A stretch of 64,000 bases of DNA from Rhodanobacter denitrificans (lineage in GTDB: Bacteria; Pseudomonadota; Gammaproteobacteria; Xanthomonadales; Rhodanobacteraceae). The stretch covers positions 372,001 to 436,000 of the forward strand of contig NZ_QFWQ01000003.1 of NCBI RefSeq assembly GCF_003335105.1, read 5' to 3'. The notes beneath the pieces are model-generated. The model did not search any database. It had not been told where the DNA came from and saw nothing but the letters and a program-made list of their open reading frames with translations. Every line of letters starts with the position of its first letter. The stretch's first letter is position 1. Of the stretch, positions 15,736 to 24,528 are shown one piece after another. The translations under genes and the position numbers were made by a program.

Positions 15736-17673
15736 CTACAGCTCCCGCACCACCCGGAAACCCACCCGGCCGCTGCGTGCGTCGCCGTTGCTGCCCTGGC
15801 GATAGGCCGAGTCCACCTGGTCGGGCGAGCTGCCCCAGGAGCCGCCGCGCACCACGTGCGAGCGGCAGCCCGGGTTGATCCAGGCACTGCCGTCGCCGGG
15901 GGCGCGGATGTAGTTGTCGTGCCAGCAGTCCAGCACCCATTCGGAGACGTTGCCGTTGATGTCGTACAGGCCGAACGGATTGGCGGCGAAGCTCATCACC
16001 GGCGCCGGCCCCCAATAGCCGTCGCGGTAGCCGCGGAAGGCATGGCTCCAGCGCCGGCCGCTGCGCGAGCGGTCGCCGGAGCCGGTGAGGTTTTCCACCG
16101 TGCGCGTGGGCGTGCCGTCGCCCCACCAGTAGCGGCTGCGGGTGCCGCCGCGCAGCGCGTATTCGAACTCCGCCTCGCTGGGCAGTCGGTACACCTTGCC
16201 GGTCCGCTGGCCGAGCCAGTCGGCATAGGCCTTGGCGTCGTTCCAGGAGACGTTCACCACCGGCAGGTTGTCGTCGGCCTTGCGACCGGAATAGTCATCC
16301 TGCCAGGTCGCGTCCGAGTCGTCGCGCAACGCGCCGCTGCGCTCGTCGTACACGCTGGCGCCGCCCAGCTTGACCGAGTCGGGCACGTAGCCGCTGGCGC
16401 GGACGAATTCGCGGAATTCCGCCACCGTCACCGCCGTGCGCGCCAGCGCGAAACCCTTGGCGATGGCGACCGCATGTTGCGGCAGCTCGGCGTCGATGCG
16501 GTCCTCGTCGTCGGCGGACGCACCCATCTGGAAACTGCCGGTGGGGATCACCACCATCGCCGGCGTCTTGCCCGGCAGGTCGATGTAGCGGTCGGTGAAC
16601 ACCTGGCCGGGCTTGTAGCTGGCGTACAGGCGCGCGTTGGTGAGCTGGTCGCCGAAGGCGGCCAGCGCCGGCAGCCCCGGGTCGATCGCGCGCGCCTGCG
16701 CCGCCAGCTTCGTGGCCAGCCCGAGGTTGCCGGCATCCAGCGCCGTGTGCGCCTGCACCAGCACGCCGCTCGCGCGCTGCACGCGCATGTCGTCGACGCG
16801 CTTGTGCACGTCGATCATCTGCTGCGAACCGGGGCGGATCGCCTGCGCGGCCGCCAGCTCACGGTCGGCCCCGGCGAAATCGTTCTGCGCCACCGCGGCC
16901 AGTGCGCGATCCAGCACGGCACGCTGCACCTCGAAGATGCCCTGCTCGGCGACCGCGTTCTGCGGGTCGAGCTTCTGCACCTCGCGATACAGGTCCAGCG
17001 CACTACCGCCCCGCGGCTGGTCGGCCTTGCCCCGCCGCAGCAGGGCGGCGGCCTCGGCCAGCATCGGCCGCACTTTCTCCAGGGTCTGCAGGCCTGCTTC
17101 CAGCTGCGTCACTTCCGCGTTGGCATTCGGCAGGGTGCGCAAGGCGGCGAGCAGTTCGCGCGCCGCATCGGCGTCGCCCAGCGCGATGTCCTGGTCGATC
17201 TCCGCCACCATCCTGGCGCGCACGTCGAACAGGCCCTGCGCGGCACGGCGGCTGTCCGGCTTTTCCTGCAGCGCCCGCCCGAACAAGGCGGCGGCGCTGT
17301 TCGCGTCGCCGATCAACTGGCCGGCGTGCAGCGCCCGGGTCGCCCGCGCCAGCAGGGCCTGCACCTCCGGCGGATCGGCACTGTGCTGCTCGGGCAGGTT
17401 CGCGCTTCTGCCGCTGCGCGAGGCGATCACCGTTGCCGGCGCCAGCGTCAGCGGCGGTCCGGCATTGAGCTCGCTGATCGCCGAAATCCGTTCCGGCTGC
17501 GGTCCGCTGCCCGGCGCGGCGGCGCCAAGCGACATCGAACGACGCGGCGCCTCGGCCGGATTGACGTGGAACAGTCGCGGAAAGAAGTGGTACAGCAGCG
17601 CGAACCCCAGCACGATCACCCCGAGCGCGCCGCCGAGAGCACGCTGACGGCGCAGGCTTGCGTTGTTCGGCAT
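15736..17673 (-). CDS. Membrane-anchored TPR-like protein with FGE/SUMF1 domain
   Basis: 645 residues. N-terminal anchor helix at about 12-32, a proline/alanine-rich linker, helical repeats (about 100-350, with TPR-like 'LFGRALQEKPDSRRAAQGLF' units), then a C-terminal formylglycine-generating-enzyme fold starting at 'MVVIPTGSFQMGASADDED' and ending 'GRVGFRVVREL'. Conserved fold pieces are 'PVVNVSWNDAKAYADWLG', 'YRLPSEAEFEYALRGG', 'GLYDINGNVSEWVLD' and 'VVRGGSWGS'. The copper/redox cysteines of true FGE after GGSW are absent (Ser-Ser-Pro instead), so sulfatase activation is unlikely; no sulfatase gene is nearby. Probably a periplasmic or inner membrane scaffold of unknown role. Confidence 0.8.
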   Translation of the reverse strand: MPNNASLRRQRALGGALGVIVLGFALLYHFFPRLFHVNPAEAPRRSMSLGAAAPGSGPQPERISAISELNAGPPLTLAPATVIASRSGRSANLPEQHSADPPEVQALLARATRALHAGQLIGDANSAAALFGRALQEKPDSRRAAQGLFDVRARMVAEIDQDIALGDADAARELLAALRTLPNANAEVTQLEAGLQTLEKVRPMLAEAAALLRRGKADQPRGGSALDLYREVQKLDPQNAVAEQGIFEVQRAVLDRALAAVAQNDFAGADRELAAAQAIRPGSQQMIDVHKRVDDMRVQRASGVLVQAHTALDAGNLGLATKLAAQARAIDPGLPALAAFGDQLTNARLYASYKPGQVFTDRYIDLPGKTPAMVVIPTGSFQMGASADDEDRIDAELPQHAVAIAKGFALARTAVTVAEFREFVRASGYVPDSVKLGGASVYDERSGALRDDSDATWQDDYSGRKADDNLPVVNVSWNDAKAYADWLGQRTGKVYRLPSEAEFEYALRGGTRSRYWWGDGTPTRTVENLTGSGDRSRSGRRWSHAFRGYRDGYWGPAPVMSFAANPFGLYDINGNVSEWVLDCWHDNYIRAPGDGSAWINPGCRSHVVRGGSWGSSPDQVDSAYRQGSNGDARSGRVGFRVVREL

Positions 17674-17772
17674 AGATGGGCGTCCTTGGTGCGGCCTGTT
17701 ATCGTGCGCTGCTCACCATAGGCACAAACCGCCTGCAGGGCAATCCGCGCCCGCAGCTTCCAAGGAGCACCG

Positions 17773-18885
17773 ATGCCCCCATCCGAAACCGCCGCCGACT
17801 GGATCGACCGGCCCGATGCGTTGCGGGATTGGCTGGCGCCGATTCCCGCCGACGCCATGGTCGGCCTGGACACCGAGTTCATGCGCCGCAATACGTTCCA
17901 CCCCCAGCTGGCGCTGCTGCAGCTGGGCTGGAACGGCCGCCATGCGCTGGTCGACCCGCTCGCCTTCGACATCGGCGACGCGCTGCAGCCGCAACTCGGT
18001 GCCGGCCCGGCCACCACCGTCATGCACAGCGCCGGCGAGGATCTGGAAACCCTCGCACCGCTGCTGCCTAACGGTCCGCACATCCTGTTCGACACCCAGA
18101 TCGCCGCCGCCTTCGTCGGCATGGGCCTGGGCCTGAGCTACCGCGCGCTGGTCGCCGAACTGGCCGGGGTGGAACTGGACAAGGGCGAGACCCGCTCGGA
18201 CTGGCTGCAGCGCCCGCTCACCGACTCGCAACGCCGCTATGCCGCGCTGGACGTGGTGTACCTGCAGACCATCCACGAACAGCTGGCCGAGCGCCTGTTG
18301 CGCCGCGATCGCCGCGCCTGGCACGCCGAGGATTGCGCCCGGCTGAAGCAGCGCGCCAGCCACCGCGACGGCGACGCGCAGCCACAGCGCGCGCTGCGTG
18401 GCGCTGCCGACTGGCCGGTCGCGCAGCAAACCCTGCTGCGCCGCCTATTGCTGTGGCGCGAGCGCAGCGCACGCCGCCTCGACGTGCCGCGCCCCTGGCT
18501 GCTCGACGATACCCTGGCGCTCAACCTCGCGCAGCAGCCGCCAGCCAGCCTCGGCGACCTCGAACAACGCAGCCGCGACCAGCGCGCCCTGCGCTCGGCC
18601 CAGCGCAGCGAGCTGTTCGAGCTGCTCGCCCCACCCGTCGACGACGAGGAGATCGCCGCCACCGCACGCATCCCCGGCCACCCGCAGGGCGAGGCGAAGA
18701 AGGCGCTGGCCGGCATGAAGACCCTGGTCGACGACCTCGCCGGCGAACTCGACCTGCCACCCGGCCTGCTGTGCCCGCGCAAGGTGCTGGAGGAATACGT
18801 GGTCACCGTCGAGTGGCCCGAGTTCCTCGAAGGCTGGCGCCGCGAGGTACTGCACGACCGCCTGCCCGGCCTGCTGCCCGGCTGA
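17773..18885 (+). CDS. rnd: Ribonuclease D
   Basis: 3'-to-5' exoribonuclease for tRNA and other stable RNA processing. 370 residues: DEDDy catalytic domain with Exo I 'MVGLDTEFMRR', Exo II 'HSAGEDLETL' and Exo III 'YAALDVVYLQTI', then an HRDC domain around residues 205-290 and a second C-terminal helical domain as in E. coli RNase D. It is divergent from the FGE-like gene over a 99-base gap and is followed by tRNA-Ala with its own promoter. Confidence 0.93.
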   Translation: MPPSETAADWIDRPDALRDWLAPIPADAMVGLDTEFMRRNTFHPQLALLQLGWNGRHALVDPLAFDIGDALQPQLGAGPATTVMHSAGEDLETLAPLLPNGPHILFDTQIAAAFVGMGLGLSYRALVAELAGVELDKGETRSDWLQRPLTDSQRRYAALDVVYLQTIHEQLAERLLRRDRRAWHAEDCARLKQRASHRDGDAQPQRALRGAADWPVAQQTLLRRLLLWRERSARRLDVPRPWLLDDTLALNLAQQPPASLGDLEQRSRDQRALRSAQRSELFELLAPPVDDEEIAATARIPGHPQGEAKKALAGMKTLVDDLAGELDLPPGLLCPRKVLEEYVVTVEWPEFLEGWRREVLHDRLPGLLPG

Positions 18886-18904
18886 GTCCATCCCGACTCA
18901 GGTC

Positions 18905-18933
18905 TTGGCGAACCTAACGCACGCTGCTAATAT
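18905..18933 (+). promoter_or_regulatory. Sigma-70 promoter of tRNA-Ala
   Basis: TTGGCG (18905-18910), 17-base spacer, TAATAT (18928-18933); the mature tRNA begins 14 bases after the -10. A near-consensus promoter in the short rnd-tRNA gap. Confidence 0.75.
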
Positions 18934-18946
18934 TTGCGGCTTCCGT

Positions 18947-19022
18947 GGGGCGGTAGCTCAGCTGGGAGAGCGCCACGTTCGCATCGTGGAGGTCGTGGGT
19001 TCGATCCCCATCCGCTCCACCA
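18947..19022 (+). tRNA. tRNA-Ala (anticodon CGC)
   Basis: 76 bases including CCA. Acceptor GGGGCGG/CCGCTCC with one G-U pair, anticodon stem CCACG/CGTGG around TTCGCAT (anticodon CGC, reads GCG), T arm GTGGGTTCGATCCCCAT. GCG is very frequent in this genome, which fits a dedicated CGC isoacceptor. Confidence 0.95.
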
Positions 19023-19040
19023 CGGATCTGAAGATCGACG

Positions 19041-19066
19041 AAAAGCCGGCCCCGCGCCGGCTTTTT
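19041..19066. terminator. Bidirectional terminator between tRNA-Ala and ppk1
   Basis: AAAAGCCGGC/GCCGGCTTTT 10-bp stem with a 5-base loop and T5 on the plus strand, A4 on the other. It serves the tRNA and the convergent ppk1 gene. Confidence 0.85.
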
Positions 19067-19091
19067 CGTGTCCGCCAAAAGCCTGGGCGCC

Positions 19092-21257
19092 TCAGTGCGC
19101 GCCGCCGGCCCCTGCCCCGCACAGTTTTTCCATCAATTCGGCCTGCACGTTGCGGATGGGCTCGCCGGCGGCCGGCGCGGGGCGCAGGTACTCGCCGTCG
19201 GGCTGCAGCAGCGCGGCGCTGGCGTTGTCGGTGAGGTACAGCTCCAGCGCCTGGCGCACGCGATGCTGCAACTTCTTGCCTTCGATCGGGAAGGCGGTCT
19301 CGACGCGGCGGTCGAGGTTGCGTTCCATCAGGTCGGCGCTGGCCAGGTACAGCTGCGGCTCGCCGTCGTTGGCGAACCAGTAGGCGCGGCTGTGCTCCAG
19401 GAAGCGGCCGATGACCGAGCGCACCCGGATGTTCTCCGAGACGCCCGGCACGCCGGGGCGCAGGCTGCAGATGCCGCGCACGATCAGGTCCACCTGCACG
19501 CCGGCGATGCTGGCCTTGTACAGCGCGCGGATCACCTTCGGCTCGGTCAGCGCGTTGACCTTGAGGATGATCTGCGCCGGCTTGCCCGCCCCCGCATGCG
19601 CGGTCTCGCGCGCGATCAGTTCGAGCAGCGCCTTCTTCAGGGTGAAGGGCGCGTGCAGCAGCTTCTTCATGTGCAGCACCTTGCCCATGCCGGTGAGCTG
19701 ACTGAACAGCTTGTGCACGTCCTCGCACAACGCCTCGTCGGAGGTGAGCAGGCTGTAGTCGGTGTACAGCCGGGCGTTGCCGGTGTGGTAGTTGCCGGTG
19801 CCCAGGTGGGCGTAGCGCACCAGCTCGCTGCCCTCGCGGCGCTGGATCAGCATCAGCTTGGCGTGCGTCTTGATGCCGACCACGCCGTAGATCACCATCG
19901 CGCCGGCCTGCTGCAGGCGCGAGGCGAGCGTGAGGTTGGATTCCTCGTCGAAGCGCGCGCGCAGCTCGACCACCGCGGTCACTTCCTTGCCGGCACGGGC
20001 CGCGTCGACCAGCGCGTCGACGATCTCGGAGTTCGCGTTGGTGCGGTACAGCGTCTGCTTGATCGCCAGCACCTGCGGGTCCTTCGCCGCCTGGCGCAGC
20101 AGGTCGACCACCGGAGCGAACGATTCGTACGGATGCAGCAGCAGCACATCCTGCTTGCCGATCACCTCGAACAGGTCCTCGGCATGCTGCAGTGCCTTCG
20201 GCAGCGCCGGCGTGAACGGCGGGTATTGCAGCTTCGGGTAGCTGACGTTGTTGGCGATGCGGAACAGCCGCGCCAGGTTCACCGGGCCGTTCACCTCGTA
20301 CATTTCCGATTCGTTGAGGCCGAACTGCTTGAGCAGGTAGTCGGTCAGCTCCTTCGGACAGTTGTCGGCCACCTCCAGCCGCACCGCGTCGCCGAAGCGG
20401 CGAGAATACAGCTCGCCGCGCAGCGCCAGCGCCAGATCCTCGACGTCTTCCGGGTCGAGCGTGAGGTCGGCGTTGCGGGTCAGCCGGAACTGGTAGCAGC
20501 CGAGCACGGCCATGCCGGGGAAAAGTTCCTCCGCATGGGCATGGATGATCGAGGACAGCAGCACGTAGTTGTCGCCACCCTCGCAGATTTCCAGCGGCAT
20601 GCGGATCAACCGCGGCAGCACGCGTGGCGCCGGCACGATGGCCAGGCCGGAATCGCGGCCGAACGCGTCCACGCCATCCAGCCGCACGATGAAGTTGAGG
20701 CTCTTGTTGACCAGCAGCGGGAACGGATGGGTGGGATCGAGCCCGATCGGGGTGACCAGCGGCGCCACCTCCTCGCGGAAATAGCGGCGCACCCACATCT
20801 TCTGCTTGTGCGTCCACTGCGTGCGCCGCACGATGCGGATGCCGTGCGTGGCCAGTTCCGGCAGGATGCGCTCGTTGAGGATCGCGTACTGCCGCGCGAT
20901 CTGCCGGTGCGCGATCTCGCTGATCTCGGCCAATGCCCGCTTCGGCGGAATGCCGTCCGGGCCGATCATCTCGTGGTCCAGCGCGATCTGCCCTTTCAGC
21001 CCGGCCACGCGGATCTCGAAGAACTCGTCCATGTTCGCGGAGAAGATCAGCAGGAACTTCAGCCGTTCCAGCAGCGGCGTGCGCTCGTCCAGCGCCTGGT
21101 CCAGCACGCGGATGTTGAACTGCAGCTGCGACAGCTCGCGGTTGATGTACAGCCGGCTGTCGCCAAGATCCGGCCCCGGTGACGCCGGCGCGGCGTCGTT
21201 GGCGGCCGGCGCACCGGCGTCGGGCGGCAAGGTTCCGCGAATCAGGCGGCTGTTCAT
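19092..21257 (-). CDS. ppk1: Polyphosphate kinase 1
   Basis: Reversible synthesis of inorganic polyphosphate from ATP. About 721 residues with all PPK1 regions: N-terminal 'YINRELSQLQFNIRVLDQA' and 'ANMDEFFEIRVAG', the head domain, and the two phospholipase-D-like C-terminal domains. The autophosphorylated histidine lies in 'GIKTHAKLMLIQRRE' and the second catalytic histidine in 'FLEHSRAYWFANDG'. ATG 21257 is used; an in-frame start 13 codons upstream (21296) is less likely. No phosphatase (ppx) or pho gene is adjacent. The upstream gap to fsr shows no clear Pho box. Confidence 0.95.
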   Translation of the reverse strand: MNSRLIRGTLPPDAGAPAANDAAPASPGPDLGDSRLYINRELSQLQFNIRVLDQALDERTPLLERLKFLLIFSANMDEFFEIRVAGLKGQIALDHEMIGPDGIPPKRALAEISEIAHRQIARQYAILNERILPELATHGIRIVRRTQWTHKQKMWVRRYFREEVAPLVTPIGLDPTHPFPLLVNKSLNFIVRLDGVDAFGRDSGLAIVPAPRVLPRLIRMPLEICEGGDNYVLLSSIIHAHAEELFPGMAVLGCYQFRLTRNADLTLDPEDVEDLALALRGELYSRRFGDAVRLEVADNCPKELTDYLLKQFGLNESEMYEVNGPVNLARLFRIANNVSYPKLQYPPFTPALPKALQHAEDLFEVIGKQDVLLLHPYESFAPVVDLLRQAAKDPQVLAIKQTLYRTNANSEIVDALVDAARAGKEVTAVVELRARFDEESNLTLASRLQQAGAMVIYGVVGIKTHAKLMLIQRREGSELVRYAHLGTGNYHTGNARLYTDYSLLTSDEALCEDVHKLFSQLTGMGKVLHMKKLLHAPFTLKKALLELIARETAHAGAGKPAQIILKVNALTEPKVIRALYKASIAGVQVDLIVRGICSLRPGVPGVSENIRVRSVIGRFLEHSRAYWFANDGEPQLYLASADLMERNLDRRVETAFPIEGKKLQHRVRQALELYLTDNASAALLQPDGEYLRPAPAAGEPIRNVQAELMEKLCGAGAGGAH

Positions 21258-21542
21258 CGGTGCTCCAGGCTGCAGCAGGTAGGTAGCATCCCGCATGGTA
21301 GCGCGCCGTCTGCGGGGCCCGCTCCCGATGCGGCCGGGCGGGTCAGGTACCGCTCAGTCTGCGGCATTTCGCTGACGACGCGGTGACACCCGGACGCCCT
21401 TCGCCCGGGTTTCGGCGGCGCGCCCCGGCACGCGCACGGCGGCGGCCACGCAATCCGCCGTCAACGCCCGGCACATGCGGAACGGCGGCCGCTTGCCTTA
21501 TGGTTGACGCCCCCCGCGCCGCCCCGTCCAGCCGAACACCCC

Positions 21543-22790
21543 ATGCAGACCCGCGTCGAAAGCGCCCCGCTGTCCCCTTCCGCGATCCCCTTCTCCAGCG
21601 ATCCCTCGCCGCCCGGCGAATCCACCGAGTATGCGGTACTCGGCGGGATCAGCTTTGCGCACATGCTCAACGACATGATCCAGTCGCTGATCCTGGCGAT
21701 CTATCCGATCCTCAAGCACGACTTCCAGCTCAACTTTGCCCAGATCGGCCTGATCACGCTGACCTACCAGCTCACCGCCTCGCTGCTGCAGCCACTGGTC
21801 GGCATGGTCACCGATCGCCGGCCGATGCCGTACTCGCTGCCGGTGGGCATGGGCTTCACCCTGTGCGGCCTGCTGTTGCTGGCGACGGCGCCGAATTTCC
21901 CGGTGCTGCTGGTTGCCGCGGCGCTGGTCGGCACCGGCTCGTCGGTGTTCCACCCCGAATCCTCGCGGGTAGCGCGGATGGCCTCGGGCGGCCAGCACGG
22001 GCTGGCGCAATCGTTGTTCCAGGTAGGCGGCAACACCGGCTCGTCGCTGGGGCCGCTGCTGGCTGCGTGGATCATCGTGCCGCACGGGCGCGGCAGCGTG
22101 GCGTGGTTTTCGCTCGCTGCGCTGCTGGCGATCGTGGTGCTGCTGCAGGTGGGCCGCTGGTACAGCCATCACCACATCACCCGCGGCAAGTCGGCGGCGC
22201 GGCATCTCGCGGTGGTGACGCTGTCGCGCAACCAGATCATCGGCGCGCTGGCGATCCTCGGCCTGCTGATCTTCTCCAAGTATTTCTACCTGGCCAGCCT
22301 CAGCAGCTATTACACCTTCTACCTGATCCACAAATTCGGCGTGTCGGTGCAGAGCGCGCAGGTGCACCTGTTCGTGTTCCTGTTCGCGGTGGCCGCCGGC
22401 TCGCTGATCGGCGGTCCGGTCGGCGACCGGATCGGACGCAAGTGGGTGATCTGGGTATCCATCCTCGGCGTGGCGCCGTTCACCCTGCTGCTGCCGCACG
22501 CGAACCTGCTGTGGACCGGCGTGCTGACCGTGATCATCGGCCTGGTGCTGGCCTCGGCGTTCTCGGCGATCCTGGTCTACGCGCAGGAACTGATCCCCGG
22601 CCGCGTCGGCATGATCTCGGGACTGTTCTTCGGCTTCGCCTTCGGCATGGGCGGCATCGGCGCCGCCGTGCTCGGCGGACTGGCGGACACGCACGGCATC
22701 GAATTCGTCTACCGGCTGTGCGCCTACCTGCCGTTGATGGGATTGATCACGGTGTTTTTGCCTGATATCGAGAAGCGGGCTCACGCGTAG
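21543..22790 (+). CDS. fsr: MFS transporter, fosmidomycin-resistance (Fsr) type
   Basis: 415-residue inner membrane exporter with 12 predicted helices. The Fsr signature is good: 'ISFAHMLNDMIQSLILAIYP', 'YPILKHDFQLNFAQIGLIT', 'GTGSSVFHPESSRVARMASG' and 'GLAQSLFQVGGNTGSSLGPL'. A long, proline-rich N-terminal tail precedes helix 1. ATG 21543 is preferred over 21504 because the extra residues are unlike the family. Homologs confer fosmidomycin export when overexpressed; the native substrate is unknown. Divergent from ppk1; the gap shows no other gene. Confidence 0.88.
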   Translation: MQTRVESAPLSPSAIPFSSDPSPPGESTEYAVLGGISFAHMLNDMIQSLILAIYPILKHDFQLNFAQIGLITLTYQLTASLLQPLVGMVTDRRPMPYSLPVGMGFTLCGLLLLATAPNFPVLLVAAALVGTGSSVFHPESSRVARMASGGQHGLAQSLFQVGGNTGSSLGPLLAAWIIVPHGRGSVAWFSLAALLAIVVLLQVGRWYSHHHITRGKSAARHLAVVTLSRNQIIGALAILGLLIFSKYFYLASLSSYYTFYLIHKFGVSVQSAQVHLFVFLFAVAAGSLIGGPVGDRIGRKWVIWVSILGVAPFTLLLPHANLLWTGVLTVIIGLVLASAFSAILVYAQELIPGRVGMISGLFFGFAFGMGGIGAAVLGGLADTHGIEFVYRLCAYLPLMGLITVFLPDIEKRAHA

Positions 22791-22808
22791 CTTCGCTTCA
22801 GTTTTTTT
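22772..22808 (+). terminator. Probable terminator of the fsr gene
   Basis: GAAGCG (22772-22777) pairs with CGCTTC (22794-22799) and is followed by AG and seven T residues. The stem overlaps the last codons and stop of the gene. Confidence 0.45.
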
Positions 22809-22813
22809 GCCGC

Positions 22814-23093
22814 TTCAAAGCAAGAGCTTTCGTCCTCCTTGCGGAGGGCGAGTTACTTCTCTTTTGCTTGTCCAAAAGAGAAGTAACCAAGAGAAAACGA
22901 CACCCCGCTTGGCGCTTGCCGGGCTCCTGCCCGGCAAGTCCGTGAGCCGGGGCCGGGCTTTTCGAACGGGCATCCTGCCCGTGCGAAAAGGCATCGACAT
23001 CCATGTCGATGCCAGCTGCGCGGCCTGTCGTCCCCGACTCACCGCCGCACAGGGGCCCCGGGTAGAGCAGCGGGCCATCCTGGCCCGCACTCA
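22814..23093 (+). repeat. Compound palindromic repeat, copy A
   Basis: Gene-free modular element. In order: TTCAAAGCAAGAGCTTTCG (22814-22832); CCTCC-TTGC-GGAGG hairpin (22834-22847); a perfect 15-bp stem GTTACTTCTCTTTTG/CAAAAGAGAAGTAAC (22852-22887); a 10-bp CTTGCCGGGC hairpin with TCCT loop (22915-22938); a two-part hairpin CTTTTCG..CGGGC-ATCCT-GCCCG..CGAAAAG (22958-22990); GCATCGACAT-CC-ATGTCGATGC (22991-23012); GGGTAGAGC and GCGGGCC-ATCCT-GGCCCGC (23070-23088). Copy B downstream has the same modules in the same order on the other strand. Short open frames here look like chance translation. Confidence 0.8.
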
Positions 23094-23160
23094 GTGATAA
23101 AGCTGAAAGCAGAAGCCACAGCAAAGCGTCGCTTTGCTATGGCTTTGCTCTGGCTCTTCT
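23094..23160. repeat. Centre of the compound repeat
   Basis: Linker between the inverted copies. It holds an 8-bp hairpin AGCAAAGC-GTC-GCTTTGCT (23120-23138) flanked by further AGCAAAGCC-like units, so the centre is itself palindromic. Confidence 0.6.
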
Positions 23161-23443
23161 GAAGAGTGCGCGCAGGATGCGCGCCGCTCTACCCGGGGTC
23201 CCCTCTGCAGCGGCGGGCGGGCGAAGGAAAGCCCGAAGGGTGGCCGGCAGGGATGCCGGCCAGTTTTTCGCCAGCACAGGATGTGCTGTCGAAAAACCCC
23301 GTAGCCCGGCCGCGAACCTTGCGGGCAGGAGGCCCGCAAGGCGCGTAAGCGGGGTGGCCTTTCTCTTTGGTTACTTTCTCTTTGGCCACGCAAAGAGAAA
23401 GTAACTCGGCTGCCAAAGGCAGACGAAAGCTCTTCGCTTTGAA
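23161..23443 (-). repeat. Compound palindromic repeat, copy B (inverted)
   Basis: Same modules as copy A read on the minus strand, with different stem sequences but conserved loops and linkers. Found: GCGCGC-AGGAT-GCGCGC (23168-23184); TGGCCGGCA-GGGA-TGCCGGCCA (23241-23262); GTTTTTCG..CAGCAC-AGGAT-GTGCTG..CGAAAAAC (23263-23297); CCTTGCGGGC..GCCCGCAAGG (23317-23341); a perfect 15-bp stem GTTACTTTCTCTTTG/CAAAGAGAAAGTAAC (23370-23405); CTGCC-AAA-GGCAG (23410-23422); and GAAAGC..GCTTTGAA at the end. Stems covary between copies, suggesting selection or recurrent gene conversion on structure. The stretch 23444-23489 up to murB shows nothing more. Confidence 0.8.
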
Positions 23444-23489
23444 CACGACAAGAGCAAGAGCATCGCGCACGTTGCGCCCCCGCAAAAAC

Positions 23490-24518
23490 TCAGCGCTCGC
23501 CGATCACCACTGGCTCCGGCTCCAGCTGCACGCCGAACTTCCCGTGCACGCCGTGCATTACCTGTTGCGCCAGCGCCCACAACTGGGGGCCGGTGGCGTG
23601 GCCGTGGTTGACCAGCACCAGCGCATGCCGGTTGGAGATGCCCGCATCGCCTTCGCGAAAACCCTTGAAACCGGCGGCCTCGATCATCCAGGCGGCCGAC
23701 ACCTTGCAGCGTCCGTCAGGCTGCGACCACGCAGCCAGTCCCGGATGCTCGCGCTTGAGGGCATCGGCCAGCGCGGTGTCGACGATCGGGTTCTTGAAGA
23801 AACTGCCGGCGTTTCCGATCACCGCCGGATCGGGCAGCTTGCGCGTGCGCAGGCGCACCACCGCCTCGGCGACGTGGAACGGTGCGGGCTTGTCCACGCC
23901 CATCCGCGCCAGCTCCTCGTCGATGCCGGCGTAGTCGGTGCGCAGCGGGCGGCTGCGCGGCAGCACGAAGCGCACGGCAGTGACCACGTAGCGGCCGGGC
24001 TCGTGCTTGAACAACGAGTCGCGATAGGCGAACGCGCAGGTGGCGTGGTCCAGCGTCACCACGCGGCGCTCGCGAGTATCCCACGCTTCCACGCTTTCGA
24101 CGAACTCGGCCACTTCGCAGCCGTAGGCACCGATGTTCTGGATCGGCGCGGCGCCGACCGTGCCGGGGATCAGGATCAGATTCTCCAGGCCGGCGTAGCC
24201 CTGGCCCAGCGTCCAGCGCACGAAGTCGTCCCAGCGCTCGCCGGCGGCCACCGCGATGCGCGCGCTGTCGCCATCGCTTTCCACCTGCACGCCGCGGGTC
24301 TCCATCGCCAGCACGGTGCCGTCGAAATCGCCGGTGAACAGCATGTTGCTGCCCTCGCCGAGCACCAGCAGGCGGCTGTGACGCACGGCGGGGAAGTCCA
24401 GCAGTTCGGGCAGCTTCGCAGCGTCGCGGATTTCCGCCAGCAGCGTTGCCCGCGCATCGACGCGCAAGGTGTTGCGGTTCGCCAGCGGAGCATTCTCGAT
24501 GAGCGTGTAGCCGCCCAT
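23490..24518 (-). CDS. murB: UDP-N-acetylenolpyruvoylglucosamine reductase
   Basis: FAD/NADPH enzyme making UDP-N-acetylmuramate for peptidoglycan. About 342 residues of the type I (E. coli-like) form: 'NTLRVDARA' at the start, 'LVLGEGSNMLFTGDFDG' and 'LENLILIPGTVGAAPIQNIGAYG' in the FAD domain, 'FAYRDSLFK' in the type I-specific region, catalytic serine in 'GNAGSFFKNPIV', and the C-terminal glutamate in 'PEPVVIGER'. Two starts are possible: ATG 24518 (10 bases behind pyrD) or 24539 (overlapping pyrD). The upstream compound repeat lies beyond its 3' end. Probably co-transcribed with pyrD. Confidence 0.92.
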   Translation of the reverse strand: MGGYTLIENAPLANRNTLRVDARATLLAEIRDAAKLPELLDFPAVRHSRLLVLGEGSNMLFTGDFDGTVLAMETRGVQVESDGDSARIAVAAGERWDDFVRWTLGQGYAGLENLILIPGTVGAAPIQNIGAYGCEVAEFVESVEAWDTRERRVVTLDHATCAFAYRDSLFKHEPGRYVVTAVRFVLPRSRPLRTDYAGIDEELARMGVDKPAPFHVAEAVVRLRTRKLPDPAVIGNAGSFFKNPIVDTALADALKREHPGLAAWSQPDGRCKVSAAWMIEAAGFKGFREGDAGISNRHALVLVNHGHATGPQLWALAQQVMHGVHGKFGVQLEPEPVVIGER

Positions 24519-24528
24519 GTCCACTCGT

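Noticed and set aside
21258-21542. Pho box between ppk1 and the fsr gene
   Set aside because: A single GGTGACA-like stretch only; no repeated 7-mers at the right spacing.
22814-23443. CRISPR array
   Set aside because: Modules are inverted, unequal hairpins, not regularly spaced direct repeats with unique spacers.
22798-23485. Several 75-110 codon open frames that might be called hypothetical proteins
   Set aside because: They run through the hairpin repeat in multiple frames and both strands, with translations determined by the palindromes; no ribosome sites.
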